Source: Dactylis glomerata
Lineage: Eukaryota > Streptophyta > Magnoliopsida > Poales > Poaceae
Assembly (NCBI GenBank): GCA_007115705.1
Contig: QXEO01000334.1
Coordinates: forward strand, 1,335,567-1,399,566
Direction of reading: 5' to 3'
DNA length: 64,000 bases
This document shows, in pieces, positions 23,694 to 33,236 of this stretch. Every line of letters starts with the position of its first letter. Position 1 is the stretch's first letter. A program made the translations under genes and the position numbers. A model generated the notes under the pieces. It did no database searches, was not told the DNA's origin, and worked only from the letters and a program-made list of their open reading frames with translations.

Positions 23694-24293
23694 ATGGCAC
23701 CGCCGGTGATGACGCTCCAATATCAAGCCCCCATCCGGCAGGCAATGCCTTGCCTTGTCGTTGCTGGTGTGCAGGTGCCAATCGAGGCTGTCATGAACTT
23801 CCCCAAGATGGCATTGACGGTGGGGGCGTTGGTGCGGGGGAGGAGGGTTTCCCCAAGGTCTAGATGCTCACCGGCTCTGTCCGAGGTAAGGGCAATGAAG
23901 CTGAAGTGGGGTAAGCTTGGGAAGCGTCGTCGTCGGCCATGCACCGGCTGCCCGGCGTCGAAGACCAACAAGAACTTGCGGTGGGCGAGGAAGCGGGCCA
24001 TATCGAGATCTACGATATGGCATGTTCAAGCGCCGCCGGCGAACCACAACTACACCGATCTCTCATTGCGACTGCGGTTCACCAGGACATACGACCCCTA
24101 TCAAGAGCTGCCATACTACTCGTTTGAAGAATGCCTCGCGGCGGCTTTGCTGGTCAGGTACAACAAATGGCGCCCCCGCCAGAAGCGCAGAAAGCCCTCC
24201 TCCCCCAAGGGCGAGCTCGGACAGCCCTCTTCCCCCGCTCCCAAGGGCGAGCGCAGCCGCCCAAGGAAGGGGAAGCCACGACGTGCATGCTGA
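23694..24293 (+). CDS. hypothetical basic protein
   Basis: An open frame of 199 residues from an ATG follows a TATA-like ATAAAGG (about 23617) and a CT-rich leader. The product is strongly basic, with KLGKRRRRP, QKRRKPSSP and RSRPRKGKPRR, and a central segment DPYQELPYYSFEECLAAALL that looks like folded protein. No family is recognised. Overlapping frames in this GC-rich stretch are also open, so a chance ORF is possible. It is the last gene-like unit before the right TIR. Confidence 0.4.
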   Translation: MAPPVMTLQYQAPIRQAMPCLVVAGVQVPIEAVMNFPKMALTVGALVRGRRVSPRSRCSPALSEVRAMKLKWGKLGKRRRRPCTGCPASKTNKNLRWARKRAISRSTIWHVQAPPANHNYTDLSLRLRFTRTYDPYQELPYYSFEECLAAALLVRYNKWRPRQKRRKPSSPKGELGQPSSPAPKGERSRPRKGKPRRAC

Positions 24294-25227
24294 ATGGAGA
24301 AAAGCAGCAGGAGTTAGGCGGGAAGGGAAATCGTTCAGTTCGGATGATTTAGCAATGAACTTTAGCCCTTCGTAGCATTTTGGTATGCCAACTTCCAAGA
24401 AGGCTGCTCTCCCCTTGTTTCTTCAGTTAAGTATAGTTAGTGTTAGACTAACTCTGAAGAATAGCTTTTGTATAGACAAGGCTAAAGCAGCCTTTTGTGT
24501 TACTAACTAGCTTCTGTAAGTTGGAAGTAACCAAATATTATGAACTTTCAGATTTAGTGTTTGACCTATAAATTTCAGATCTGAAATCTACATTTATTGT
24601 TCTTCATTTTTGAGATTCGCATTTACAAAGATGAATTCGGTGAAAATTAACATAACAAGAAACAAGATGTTCATGAGGTTCCGCCACCAAGTCCATAGGA
24701 ACGGCCACCGCCGCCGTCGCCATTAGAGACAGCTAGCCGATCTCCTCTGAGATTGCCGCGCTTCCATTGGTGCCGCGCTTCCATAGGTGTCGCGCTTCCA
24801 TTAGAGACATTAGAGGGAGCGATTCTAGATCTCCTATCTGGGGAGCTCAGATCTATAGGGTGAGGGAGGAGCCGGAACAGCGACCTCGGGAGCCCTTGCC
24901 ACTATGTGGGAGATCCTAGCACCAGGGTGGTTTCAGCAACGGGGAGCTCGATTCCGGCGAAGCGACGGCGAGCTCGATTTCGGCGTAGCGACGGTGAGGG
25001 GTCGACGGCGAGCTGGGCGGGCGGACAGAATAGGGGAGGACGATAGAACAGGGAAGAAGATGGTGGCAACGGAACTCTAACGCTGACAAAGTCTAGTTCT
25101 GTTAGAATAACGGGTAAACCTGACAAGGTGGGCTCAGCAAGCGCCAGCGGAACGGGAATTATGAGTTCTAACTTTTTTCCCCAATTCAAACACTACGATT
25201 TGGGCTCAAACAAATTTTACCAAAAAA
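24294..25227. other. no gene supported; right subterminal region of the 19-kb element
   Basis: It holds short direct repeats GTGCCGCGCTTCCAT / GTGTCGCGCTTCCAT (about 24760-24800) and AGCGACGGCGAGCTCGATTTC-like pairs (24940-25000). A minus-strand open frame around 24902-25189 has no recognisable domain. Confidence 0.4.
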
Positions 25228-25336
25228 AGACCCTCTGAGCAATTTGTTAAGGGCTTTTGGACCCCTAGGGTGATTGCAGCGAACAAAGGCACCTGTGAGC
25301 CTGTGGCAAGGAACTTGGTGACCGCAAACTGAATCG
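25228..25336 (-). repeat. right terminal inverted repeat of the 19-kb element
   Basis: The reverse complement reads CGATTCAGTTTGCGGTCACC and onwards, and pairs with 6083-6190. A TTTTTTT run and a CTCAGAGGG block mark its inner part. Confidence 0.75.
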
Positions 25337-25363
25337 TCCCGCCCCGCAAGCCAACCCGGCTGG
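25337..25363 (+). repeat. short middle piece of the interrupted gypsy LTR (with right 11-bp duplication)
   Basis: It begins with the duplicated TCCCGCCCCGC (25337-25347) and ends CCCGGCTGG. Its last five bases, GCTGG, are the target duplicated by the Sirevirus insertion, and the LTR resumes at 36433. Confidence 0.7.
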
Positions 25364-26535
25364 TGAAAGTGCAAACTTTGTTTCCCTCAGATTTTGTGTG
25401 TTAGATAACAACATTAGTGATAATAATTGTGTGCTAAGATTTGCAGGTTTTTCATTTGAAGAAATGCCAGGCCGGATAATCCGGCCAGGGGTGGCCGGAT
25501 AATCCGCCCCCTCTGGGCTGGCCGAAAAATGGCTAAGGACTTATCGCGGCGTCACCCAGATAGGGGGGCCGGATATTCCGGGCAGGGGCCGGATAATCCG
25601 GCCAGCCGGATATTCCGCCCCAGACTTGGCCGGATAATCCGCCCTCCCCCGGGGGTGGCTGAAATTCTGCTAAGGACCTGGCGCGGCGTCACCCAGGTAG
25701 GGGGGGCGGATATTCCGGCCAGGGGCCGGATTATCCGGCCAGCCGGATTATCCGGCCCAACTTTGGCCGGATTATCCGCCCCTCCAAGTCAGCAACGGCT
25801 ACATTTTGGGAGGGGCTATAAATACCCCTCCCCTTCTTCAACCTCAAGCAGCTCGAGCTGTGAAGAAAAGACCCCATTTTGGAGCCACCAAATTAGCAAG
25901 ATCTCCTCCCTCAACCCACCAAAGTCGTTGATCTTTGGAGAATCGAAGGAGAAGGCCTTGATCTACATCCTCACCAAAGCGATTTGATTTCCCCTCTCAT
26001 TTGCTAGAGGGCCCTTTGGTCTTGGGTTCCCTTGTGTCCCTTGACCTTGTTTGTGTGATTGAAATCTTGATACTTGTTGATTGAGATCTTTGTGGTGCTT
26101 GGGAGCCTCCAATTCAGTTGTGGAGTTGTGCCCCAAGTTTTGTAAAGGCCGGTTCCGCCTTGAGGAATCCCTTAGTGGAAAGTGAGCTAGGCCTTTGTGG
26201 CGGAAGCTTGCACCGGAGAATAGGGTGAGCCTTTGTGGCGTTGGTTAGGCCTGTGTGGCAACCACACCCCTCCAACGTAGACGTACTTCCCCTAAAAAGG
26301 AAGGAACTACGGGAATTACATCCGTGTCTCCGTGTGCTCCACTCTTGGTTACCTCTATCCTTTATTACCTTTACTACTTGTATCTTGCTTAGCTTGCTAG
26401 TTGACATATAGGTAATTTCACCTTAGTTGCATATCTAGAGAATTTACCTTTGTGTCAAGCCTAAATTGAAAAAGAACTAAAATTTGAGTAGCACCTATTC
26501 ACCCCCCCCCTCTAGGTGCCCATACGATCCGTTCA
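25364..26535 (+). repeat. Sirevirus 5' LTR
   Basis: U3 (about 25465-25790) holds roughly a dozen variants of the palindrome CCGGATAATCCGG / CCGGATATTCCG. A tandem-duplicated block (GCTAAGGAC.T..CGCGGCGTCACCCAG at about 25530 and 25670) separates them. TATA box TATAAATA is at 25817-25824. The LTR ends with a 9-C run followed by TCTAGGTGCCC and the terminal CA. An apparent 152-residue ORF here is translated repeat. Confidence 0.95.
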
Positions 26536-26537
26536 AT

Positions 26538-26549
26538 TGGTATCAGAGC
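26538..26549 (+). other. primer-binding site (initiator tRNA-Met)
   Basis: TGGTATCAGAGC, the standard complement of the 3' end of plant initiator tRNA-Met, lies two bases after the LTR. Confidence 0.95.
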
Positions 26550-26583
26550 AAGGTTCTTTATTCGGGCTTAACCGCCTAAGAGT

Positions 26584-29055
26584 ATGGACACCTCTCCGAG
26601 TGAGGGCTCGGGTCAAGTTTCCATGGGTGAGTTCAAATCTTTGGAATCATCCATGGCTTCCATGACAACTCAAGTAAATGAGCTGCGTGAAATGATAGCG
26701 CAACTCTTGCAAGCTAAAAATGCTAATGCTCCTCCACCTCCGGAAAAACCCGCTACTCCACAAGTGGAGAATGTGGGGATAGAAGAGGAGGGTGCCGATA
26801 AAAATGGCGATGCTAAGTCTTCCTCTAAGGGCGACGGGAAAGGTGAATTCCCTCATTGGTATTCACCCGACCCGCCGGTTCCTCATCCTCATATTAACCA
26901 TAGAGGAGATCCACCTAAGCTTGATGCATTAAATTTTGGTCAATGGCAATATCAAATGATCTCTCATATGCGCAGTTCTTGCATCGAGCTTTGGAGGATC
27001 GTTGAGGAAGGATTCAAGGCCGTGGATCCCCACAACATGACAAGAAGAGAGACGGTCGATAGCCAACTCAATGCTACCGCTCTTCACATGATTCAAGTCG
27101 CCGTGGGATCCAAGGACTTGCCTCACATCCAACACTTCTTCACCGCCAAAGAAGCTTGGCAAGCGCTCTCCGATGTCTTTGTTGGCAATGAGAGCATGAA
27201 GAAAACAAGATATATTGCCTTCTCAAATCAAGCGGAGGGTTTCTTCATGATGGATGGTGAGGACCATCAAGAAATGTATAGAAGACTCAAGACCATTGCT
27301 ACCACCTTCAAGAACCTCGGTGCTCACCATATTGATGATGAGTGGATCAAGATGAAGTACATTCTTGCTCTCACTCCATATGAGCCCGCGGATATAAAGA
27401 GTGTTCAAGGAAAGCACAACTTCAATGAGATGACCTCCAATCAAGTGATGCAAGAAATTCAAGCCTACAAGGTTTCCGCACAAAATGCGGAAGATGCTCG
27501 TGCCCGTGCCATAGGGATGCAAAGAAGCTCCAATCTTGCATTGAAAGCAAGTGTGGTTGAGAAAGAGGTTCCTCTTCAAGCAAGTATTGAAGCAAGGCTA
27601 GAGATGTGTCCCGAGGACATAAGGCATGAGTACAATGAGCACATGGCCTTCTACGGAAAAACCTTTTGGGTTGATCCACACAAGGCTAAAGAAGACAATC
27701 AAAGAAGAAGCAAGTCAAGTGGCTATCAAAGGAATGACAACAATGGTCAAAGGGTGAGGACTTGCTACAATTGCAATGATAGATTTCACTTCGTTGCCGA
27801 GTGCCCTTATGAGAAGAGAGAAGACCATGGTGGAAAGCTCATACTCAAGAACAAGACCAAGTCACCATCCAAGAAGCCTTTTGTGAAGAAGGGTGGACCA
27901 AAGAGGAAGCAACCAAAGTTTGTGTTCTTGACTCAAGAAGAGTACTCCGCAAGTGAGAGTGATGAAGAAGAAACCACAACTAGTGAGATGGCCGCAATGG
28001 CAACCACCTCCACTTCCTCCACATCACTCTTTGAATCCCCCAATGAGGACTCTCTTCTCAAGAACGTCAAATGCCTTATGGCCAAGTCTTCCGAGGTATC
28101 ACCCACATCTTTCTCTTCCTCTAAGACAAATGATGCTTCCTTGAATGATCTTGCTAGTCTTAGAGTAAAGGAAGAAATTATTGCTTTTGATGACTATGTG
28201 TCTAGTGTAGATGGCGTTCATAAGATTCACTTTGAACGTCTATTGAGCCAATATGGTAAAACTCTTGAAAAACTAGATGAACAAATGAGGCTTGAAAGAG
28301 AATATGCTCAAGATATTGCCTCACTAACCGAGTCTCTTGAAGAAGAGCAAGAGGAACGAGCAACTCTTGAAGAGAAGCTCGACTCCATTGAGGAAGCTAA
28401 TAATGAAGTTGTTTCCAAACTCATTAAAGAGCGAGATCATGCTCGTGCTAGAGTAAAAATGCTTAAAAAGGAAAAGGTTGAATTTGGTGTTGGTCATGAT
28501 ATACTTGTTAAGGATTTAGAAGATCTTGACAAGGCTCACAAGGTCTTGAAAAGTGAACACTCTATTCTTACCAAGTCACATGAACAACTTCAAATTCAAT
28601 TGACTAAGAATAATGTGCCTAGTTCTTCTACTTCTACTTGTGATCATGCAAATGTCATTGAAGAAAATGCTAGGTTGAAAGATGAGCTTGCCAAGTCCTC
28701 CATTCCCATAGGTGAGAAAAACTTGAATGACCTTTTGAGTAAGCAAAAGGCATTCGGTGATAAAACGGGGATTGGCTATGTCTCAAAGAAGAAGAAGAAG
28801 AACAACAAGAAAAAGAAGTCCAAGCCCGCTCAAGCAAAGAAGGATCCTATTGTGGGTGGCAAAGCCACTCATGATGATCATGCGGGAATTGCTAACCCTC
28901 ACTATGTTTTATTCCGTGATTATTATGGTGATGTTTATGCAAAATATGTTGGTCCAAATGATGGTTATATTGCTTGGTCTATTTGGGTTCCAAAGACCCT
29001 TGTTGCTAACAAAAGAGGACCCATTGAAAAATGGGGACCTAAAACCAAGCAATGA
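26584..29055 (+). CDS. gag: Sirevirus Gag (823 aa)
   Basis: This is the capsid/nucleocapsid protein of the element. It starts at the first ATG after the PBS. Residues 1-100 are acidic and Pro-rich; 100-330 form the copia gag core (HWYSPDPPVPHPH, LDALNFGQWQYQM, AWQALSDVFVGNESMKK). At about 395-412 there is one CCHC zinc knuckle, CYNCNDRFHFVAEC, where the usual glycine after the second cysteine is Asn. The C-terminal 350 residues form long coiled coils (ERATLEEKLDSIEEANNEV) and a Lys-rich tract KKKKKNNKKKKSK. Length and coiled coil fit Sireviruses, whose Gag is longer than in other copia elements. It ends TGA at 29055. pol is in a different frame starting within 40 bp. Confidence 0.93.
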   Translation: MDTSPSEGSGQVSMGEFKSLESSMASMTTQVNELREMIAQLLQAKNANAPPPPEKPATPQVENVGIEEEGADKNGDAKSSSKGDGKGEFPHWYSPDPPVPHPHINHRGDPPKLDALNFGQWQYQMISHMRSSCIELWRIVEEGFKAVDPHNMTRRETVDSQLNATALHMIQVAVGSKDLPHIQHFFTAKEAWQALSDVFVGNESMKKTRYIAFSNQAEGFFMMDGEDHQEMYRRLKTIATTFKNLGAHHIDDEWIKMKYILALTPYEPADIKSVQGKHNFNEMTSNQVMQEIQAYKVSAQNAEDARARAIGMQRSSNLALKASVVEKEVPLQASIEARLEMCPEDIRHEYNEHMAFYGKTFWVDPHKAKEDNQRRSKSSGYQRNDNNGQRVRTCYNCNDRFHFVAECPYEKREDHGGKLILKNKTKSPSKKPFVKKGGPKRKQPKFVFLTQEEYSASESDEEETTTSEMAAMATTSTSSTSLFESPNEDSLLKNVKCLMAKSSEVSPTSFSSSKTNDASLNDLASLRVKEEIIAFDDYVSSVDGVHKIHFERLLSQYGKTLEKLDEQMRLEREYAQDIASLTESLEEEQEERATLEEKLDSIEEANNEVVSKLIKERDHARARVKMLKKEKVEFGVGHDILVKDLEDLDKAHKVLKSEHSILTKSHEQLQIQLTKNNVPSSSTSTCDHANVIEENARLKDELAKSSIPIGEKNLNDLLSKQKAFGDKTGIGYVSKKKKKNNKKKKSKPAQAKKDPIVGGKATHDDHAGIANPHYVLFRDYYGDVYAKYVGPNDGYIAWSIWVPKTLVANKRGPIEKWGPKTKQ

Positions 29056-29065
29056 TCTCTTGTAG

Positions 29066-32000
29066 GACTATGCTTCCGGTGGATCGAAATGGGTGCTTGA
29101 TAGTGGATGCACAAGTCATATGACCGGAAGCAAGGAGATTATGACGGAGTTGAGGCCTAATGACAATCATATAACCGTCACTTATGGAGACATGTCACAA
29201 TCCGAGGTATTGGGTCTTGGCAAGGTGGTGGTCGCACCGGATATTTCCCTTGTGGACGTCATGCTTGTTGAGACCCTTGGTTATAATTTACTTTCAGTTC
29301 GTGCACTTGGTAAGATGGGCTTTGCCGTCTTCATTGATAATGACATTGTGGTACTCTTGTGGAGCAAGTCTCTAAAGGTCGCTTTCGTTGGACACATTGA
29401 AAATAACTTGTATGTGGTGGACTTTTCGGGGAAAACCACTACAAGTGCAATGTGTTTATTTGGAAAGGCCGATGTGGGTTGGCTTTGGCATCGCCGTTTA
29501 TCCCATGTCAATATGAGAACTTTGCAAAGCCTTCACAAGGGTGGCCACATACTCGGACTAAAAGAGAATGTTTCTTTTGCCAAAGATCGTGTTTGCAGGG
29601 CTTGCGTTCTAGGAAAAATGCATGATTCTCCCCACCCAAGCAAGACTATCATTTCTTCCAAGAGGATCTTGGAGCTCCTTCATGTGGATCTTTTTGGTCC
29701 TCCCTCTCATGCAAGTCTTGGTGGGAAGAAATATTGTTTGGTGATTGTTGATGACTATTCAAGATATACTTGGGTTTACTTCTTCAAGCATAAGAGTGAG
29801 ACTCAACAAACCGTCATCGACTTTGCCAAGGAAGTTGAACGTCAACATGGTCAAATTATTTTGGCAATAAGAAGTGACAATGGCTCGGAGTTCAAGAACT
29901 ACACCTTAAATGGATTTCTTAGTGATGAGGGGATTTGTCATCAATATTCCGCTGCATATACCCCTCAACAAAATGGTGTAGCCGAAAGGAAGAACCGGAC
30001 TCTTATGGATATGGCTAGGTCCATGTTGGCGGAATTTAAGTCTCCATACAACTTTTGGGCCGAAGCTATCTCTACGGCTTGTCATTCTTCAAACCGGCTC
30101 TTCCTCCGCAAAGGCCTAAACAAGACTCCATATGAAATACTCACCGGAAGCAAGCCCAACATCTCCTACTACCGGGTTTTCGGGTGTAAGTGTTTCTTTA
30201 AAAGAAAAGGAGTTCGTTTAGGTAAATTTGATCCAAAAGCAATAGAAGGTATTTTTGTTGGTTATGGTGCCGAGTCCCACACTTATCGAGTCTTCAACAA
30301 GTCCACCGGGCGTGTTGAAGAATCTTGTAGTGTGGTATTCGAAGAGAATGACGGCTCCCAAGGGGGGCGAGATGTTGTTTCTTGTGATATAGATGATGAA
30401 ATACCTCGAGAAGCCATAGGAAGAATGGGCGTGGGATTTTTCCGCCCCATTGAGGGACACCTTGTGGCCGACCGGGAAGGACTATGCTCTACTCAAGTGG
30501 AGCCTTCATCTTCACAAGCTCAACAAGCCTCTCCCAAGGAAGCAACTAATGCACCAACCGAAGAACAAGACAAGGACCTTCATGAAGAAGAAGGGGCACC
30601 TCCATCCTCTCCGGTTATCTCAACCGCCCCCAATTCTTCACATGACCAAGATCAACCTACTCATGAAGACAATGATGATCAAGGTCAATTTGTTGGTCAA
30701 GACGGGGACCAAAATGATCAAGATGATCAAGTATCTCCTTCAAGGTCTAATGAGGAGATCGAAGCCCGTCGCAAGAAAAGAGTTGAAAGAGACTTGGAAC
30801 TTAAAGGTCATACCCTTGAGAGGGTTATTGGAGATTTAAGAAGCAAAGTGTCAACCCGGCGTCAATTGGCACAATTTAGCTCTCATCATGCTTATATCTC
30901 CATGGTTGAACCCAAGAAAGTATTTGAAGCTCTTGAAGATCCGGATTGGTTGGATGCTATGCATGAAGAACTCAACAACTTCAAGCGCAATAATGTTTGG
31001 GTGTTAGTAGAGAAGCCAAAGGAGTGCCGCAATGTGATTGGCACAAAGTGGATATTCAAGAACAAGCAAGATGAGCATGGAATTGTTGTGAGGAACAAGG
31101 CAAGATTGGTTGCTCAAGGTTTCTCTCAAGTTGAAGGCATTGACTTTGGAGAAACTTATGCTCCCGTGGCTCGTCTTGAGTCCATCCGTATCCTTCTTGC
31201 ATATGCCACTCATCATAATTTTAAGTTGCAACAAATGGATGTTAAGAGTGCATTTCTTAATGGTCCATTAAAAGAGGAAGTGTATGTTAAGCAACCCCCG
31301 GGGTTTGAGGATCTCAACTTCCCTAACCATGTCTACAAACTCCATAAGGCACTCTATGGCCTTAAACAAGCCCCACGTGCATGGTATGAGCACCTTAGGG
31401 AGTTGTTGGTAGACCGTGGGTTTGAAGTTGGGCAAATCGATCCTACTCTTTTTACTAAGAGGGTCAATGGGGAGCTTTTCATATGCCAACTATATGTTGA
31501 TGATATTATCTTTGGCTCTACTAACAAAGCTTTTAATGATGAATTTTCAAAGCTTATGACCGATAGGTTCGAGATGTCTATGATGGGCGAAATGAAGTTC
31601 TTTCTTGGTTTTGAAATCAAGCAATTGAAAGAAGGGACTTTCATCTATCAAGCTAAATATGTCCAAGACATGCTCAAGAGGTTCAAGATGAAGGAACTTA
31701 ATGGAGCCGCAACACCAATGGCCACAAAATGTCATCTTGAACTTGATCCCAATGGTAAAGATGTGGATCAAAAGGTATACCGTTCTATGATCGGTTCTTT
31801 GCTTTACCTTTGCGCATCTAGACCCGATATTGTGTTGAGTGTAGGTGTGTGTGCAAGGTATCAAGCCGCTCCTAAAGAAAGCCACCTTATGGCGGTTAAG
31901 AGAATCTTTCGATATTTGGTTCATACCCCAACTTATGGTCTTTGGTATCCCAAAGGCTCGGATTTCTCTCTTTGTGGCTTCACGGATTCGGATTGGGCCG

Positions 32001-32446
32001 GTGACAAGGATGATAGGAAATCAACCTCCGGAGCTTGCCAATTTCTTGGTAGGTCTTTGGTGTGTTGGTCTTCTAAGAAGCAAAATTGTATATCTCTCTC
32101 CACCGCCGAAGCCGAATACATTGCCGCCGCAAGTGGATGCACTCAATTGTTATGGATGAGGCAAACTTTGAAGGAATACGGTGTCAATTGTGACAAAGTG
32201 CCTCTTTTATGTGACAATGAAAGTGCTATCAAGATCGCCTATAATCCGGTGCAACATTCAAGAACCAAGCATATTGAGATCCGGAATCATTTCATTAGGG
32301 ATCATGTTGCCCGTGGTGATATTGAGCTTGCTTATGTGAGCACCAAGGATCAACTTGCCGATATATTCACGAAGCCTCTTGATGAAGCAAGATTTGGATA
32401 TTTGAGGAATGAGCTAAATATCATCGATTCAAGGAGTGTGGCTTGA
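29066..32446 (+). CDS. pol: Sirevirus Pol: protease, integrase, reverse transcriptase, RNase H
   Basis: The frame opens after a TAG at about 29063 and runs 1,117+ residues with no usual ATG before the protease motif [11 protein letters not shown]. It therefore needs frameshifting or readthrough from gag, or internal initiation. Domains in order: aspartic protease (DSG at 29099); pre-integrase zinc region ([17 protein letters not shown]); integrase core ([26 protein letters not shown]: full D,D,E set); an acidic, Gln/Asp-rich spacer; RT with [10 protein letters not shown] near 31500; RNase H with [24 protein letters not shown] and DNESA. No stop or shift is visible, so the polyprotein appears functional. 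Confidence 0.93.
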   Translation, partial: DYASGGSKWVLDSGCTSHMTGSKEIMTELRPNDNHITVTYGDMSQSEVLGLGKVVVAPDISLVDVMLVETLGYNLLSVRALGKMGFAVFIDNDIVVLLWSKSLKVAFVGHIENNLYVVDFSGKTTTSAMCLFGKADVGWLWHRRLSHVNMRTLQSLHKGGHILGLKENVSFAKDRVCRACVLGKMHDSPHPSKTIISSKRILELLHVDLFGPPSHASLGGKKYCLVIVDDYSRYTWVYFFKHKSETQQTVIDFAKEVERQHGQIILAIRSDNGSEFKNYTLNGFLSDEGICHQYSAAYTPQQNGVAERKNRTLMDMARSMLAEFKSPYNFWAEAISTACHSSNRLFLRKGLNKTPYEILTGSKPNISYYRVFGCKCFFKRKGVRLGKFDPKAIEGIFVGYGAESHTYRVFNKSTGRVEESCSVVFEENDGSQGGRDVVSCDIDDEIPREAIGRMGVGFFRPIEGHLVADREGLCSTQVEPSSSQAQQASPKEATNAPTEEQDKDLHEEEGAPPSSPVISTAPNSSHDQDQPTHEDNDDQGQFVGQDGDQNDQDDQVSPSRSNEEIEARRKKRVERDLELKGHTLERVIGDLRSKVSTRRQLAQFSSHHAYISMVEPKKVFEALEDPDWLDAMHEELNNFKRNNVWVLVEKPKECRNVIGTKWIFKNKQDEHGIVVRNKARLVAQGFSQVEGIDFGETYAPVARLESIRILLAYATHHNFKLQQMDVKSAFLNGPLKEEVYVKQPPGFEDLNFPNHVYKLHKALYGLKQAPRAWYEHLRELLVDRGFEVGQIDPTLFTKRVNGELFICQLYVDDIIFGSTNKAFNDEFSKLMTDRFEMSMMGEMKFFLGFEIKQLKEGTFIYQAKYVQDMLKRFKMKELNGAATPMATKCHLELDPNGKDVDQKVYRSMIGSLLYLCASRPDIVLSVGVCARYQAAPKESHLMAVKRIFRYLVHTPTYGLWYPKGSDFSLCGFTDSDWAGDKDDRKSTSGACQFLGRSLVCWSSKKQNCISLSTAEAEYIAAASGCTQLLWMRQTLKEYGVNCDKVPLLCDNESAIKIAYNPVQHSRTKHIEIRNHFIRDHVARGDIELAYVSTKDQLADIFTKPLDEARFGYLRNELNIIDSRSVA

Positions 32447-32949
32447 ACATCTTGCAAATACACCTATATTTCAATGCTTGCTTGGTTTAGGTGTGGGCAT
32501 GGAGATAGGGGGAGTGCGGTCCTAATTAATTGGGCTATCCCTCCCCCCATAATGCCGATAGTAATCATATCATTCTCTTAATATCATTTTATGATTTTTG
32601 AGCTTCAATGATGAGTAGTGGTTATGGACTCAAGATACATCTTCGCGGTCCAATGCCATAACACTCAAACATGGTGGCTTCGGCCACCGACCTCTTCTTT
32701 GCGAAGAGTTGATTCATTGCATATCTTATTTGAGGTTCTCTCCCGATGTTTTTTCTTATTTTTTTGAGATGGGAAGGCACTTGCATTGGATTTTTAGCCG
32801 ATTTGCTCTTGCAATGTTAAGTGCCGAGAACCACTCCGTGTTTGCTCTCTCACCTAAGCCATCCTCTCTCAAAACATCTATCTATGCACACGAGTTCAAA
32901 TTTTTCATCAAAACAACATCTGTTTTTGAAAAATTCGAGTTGGCCAGTT

Positions 32950-33110
32950 TGCTGGCTCCAGGCCGGAATATCCGCCCTCTCTGGGCCGGAATATCCGGGG
33001 GGCCGGATTATCCGCCCCTTCCTGGCCGGATAATCCGGCCGTAGTGACCCTGGGTATATAAGGGGGCGGGTCGGGCTGCCCTAGGGCAGTTCCCTCCCCA
33101 CCCCTTCCAG
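32950..33110 (+). promoter_or_regulatory. LTR-like promoter cassette before the third Sirevirus ORF
   Basis: Within 100 bp are four or five CCGGAATATCCG / CCGGATTATCCG / CCGGATAATCCGG palindromes, the same motif that fills the LTR U3. Then comes a strong TATA box TATATAAGG (33055-33063) and a pyrimidine-rich stretch ending CCTTCCAG|GTGATC at 33110, which would also serve as a splice acceptor. The arrangement copies the LTR promoter about 180 bp ahead of an ATG. Confidence 0.65.
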
Positions 33111-33236
33111 GTGATCCCTGCCGCCGCCGCCTCCTTCCCATCGCCGCCGCCGGAGCTCCGGCCAACCGTTTGGCCTGATTTCTTCGGAGGTTGCTCTCCT
33201 TCTCCCCCGGAAGGCATTCACCAAGCGGATTTCACA

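Larger units (their letters stand above)
6083..25336. mobile_element. 19.25-kb TIR element carrying several plant-type genes (Mutator-like?)
   Basis: The left end (6083-6190) and the reverse complement of the right end (25228-25336) share TTTGCGGTCACC, AGTTCCTTG and a 21-bp run ending GGTGCCTTTGTT. They also share a CTCAGAGGG block about 100 bp in, and weaker similarity (CTTGTCAGGT, CCGTTAT) beyond 200 bp. An 11-bp duplication flanks both ends, and the flanks look like two halves of one gypsy LTR. Inside lie at least six gene-like units, a Pack-MULE and a tandem array. I recognise no transposase, so it is either non-autonomous or uses an enzyme I cannot recognise by eye. Assignment to the Mutator-like superfamily rests on TIR length and duplication length and is an inference. 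Confidence 0.7.

Noticed and set aside
25529..25987. 152-residue ORF repeated identically at 35422-35880
   Set aside because: It lies across the palindrome-rich U3 of the two Sirevirus LTRs; the identity reflects LTR duplication, and the translation is repeat sequence.
33111..33236. Using the GTG at 33111 as the start of the third Sirevirus ORF
   Set aside because: A plant ORF would need an ATG; the first in frame is at 33237, and 33110 is better explained as a splice acceptor or leader.
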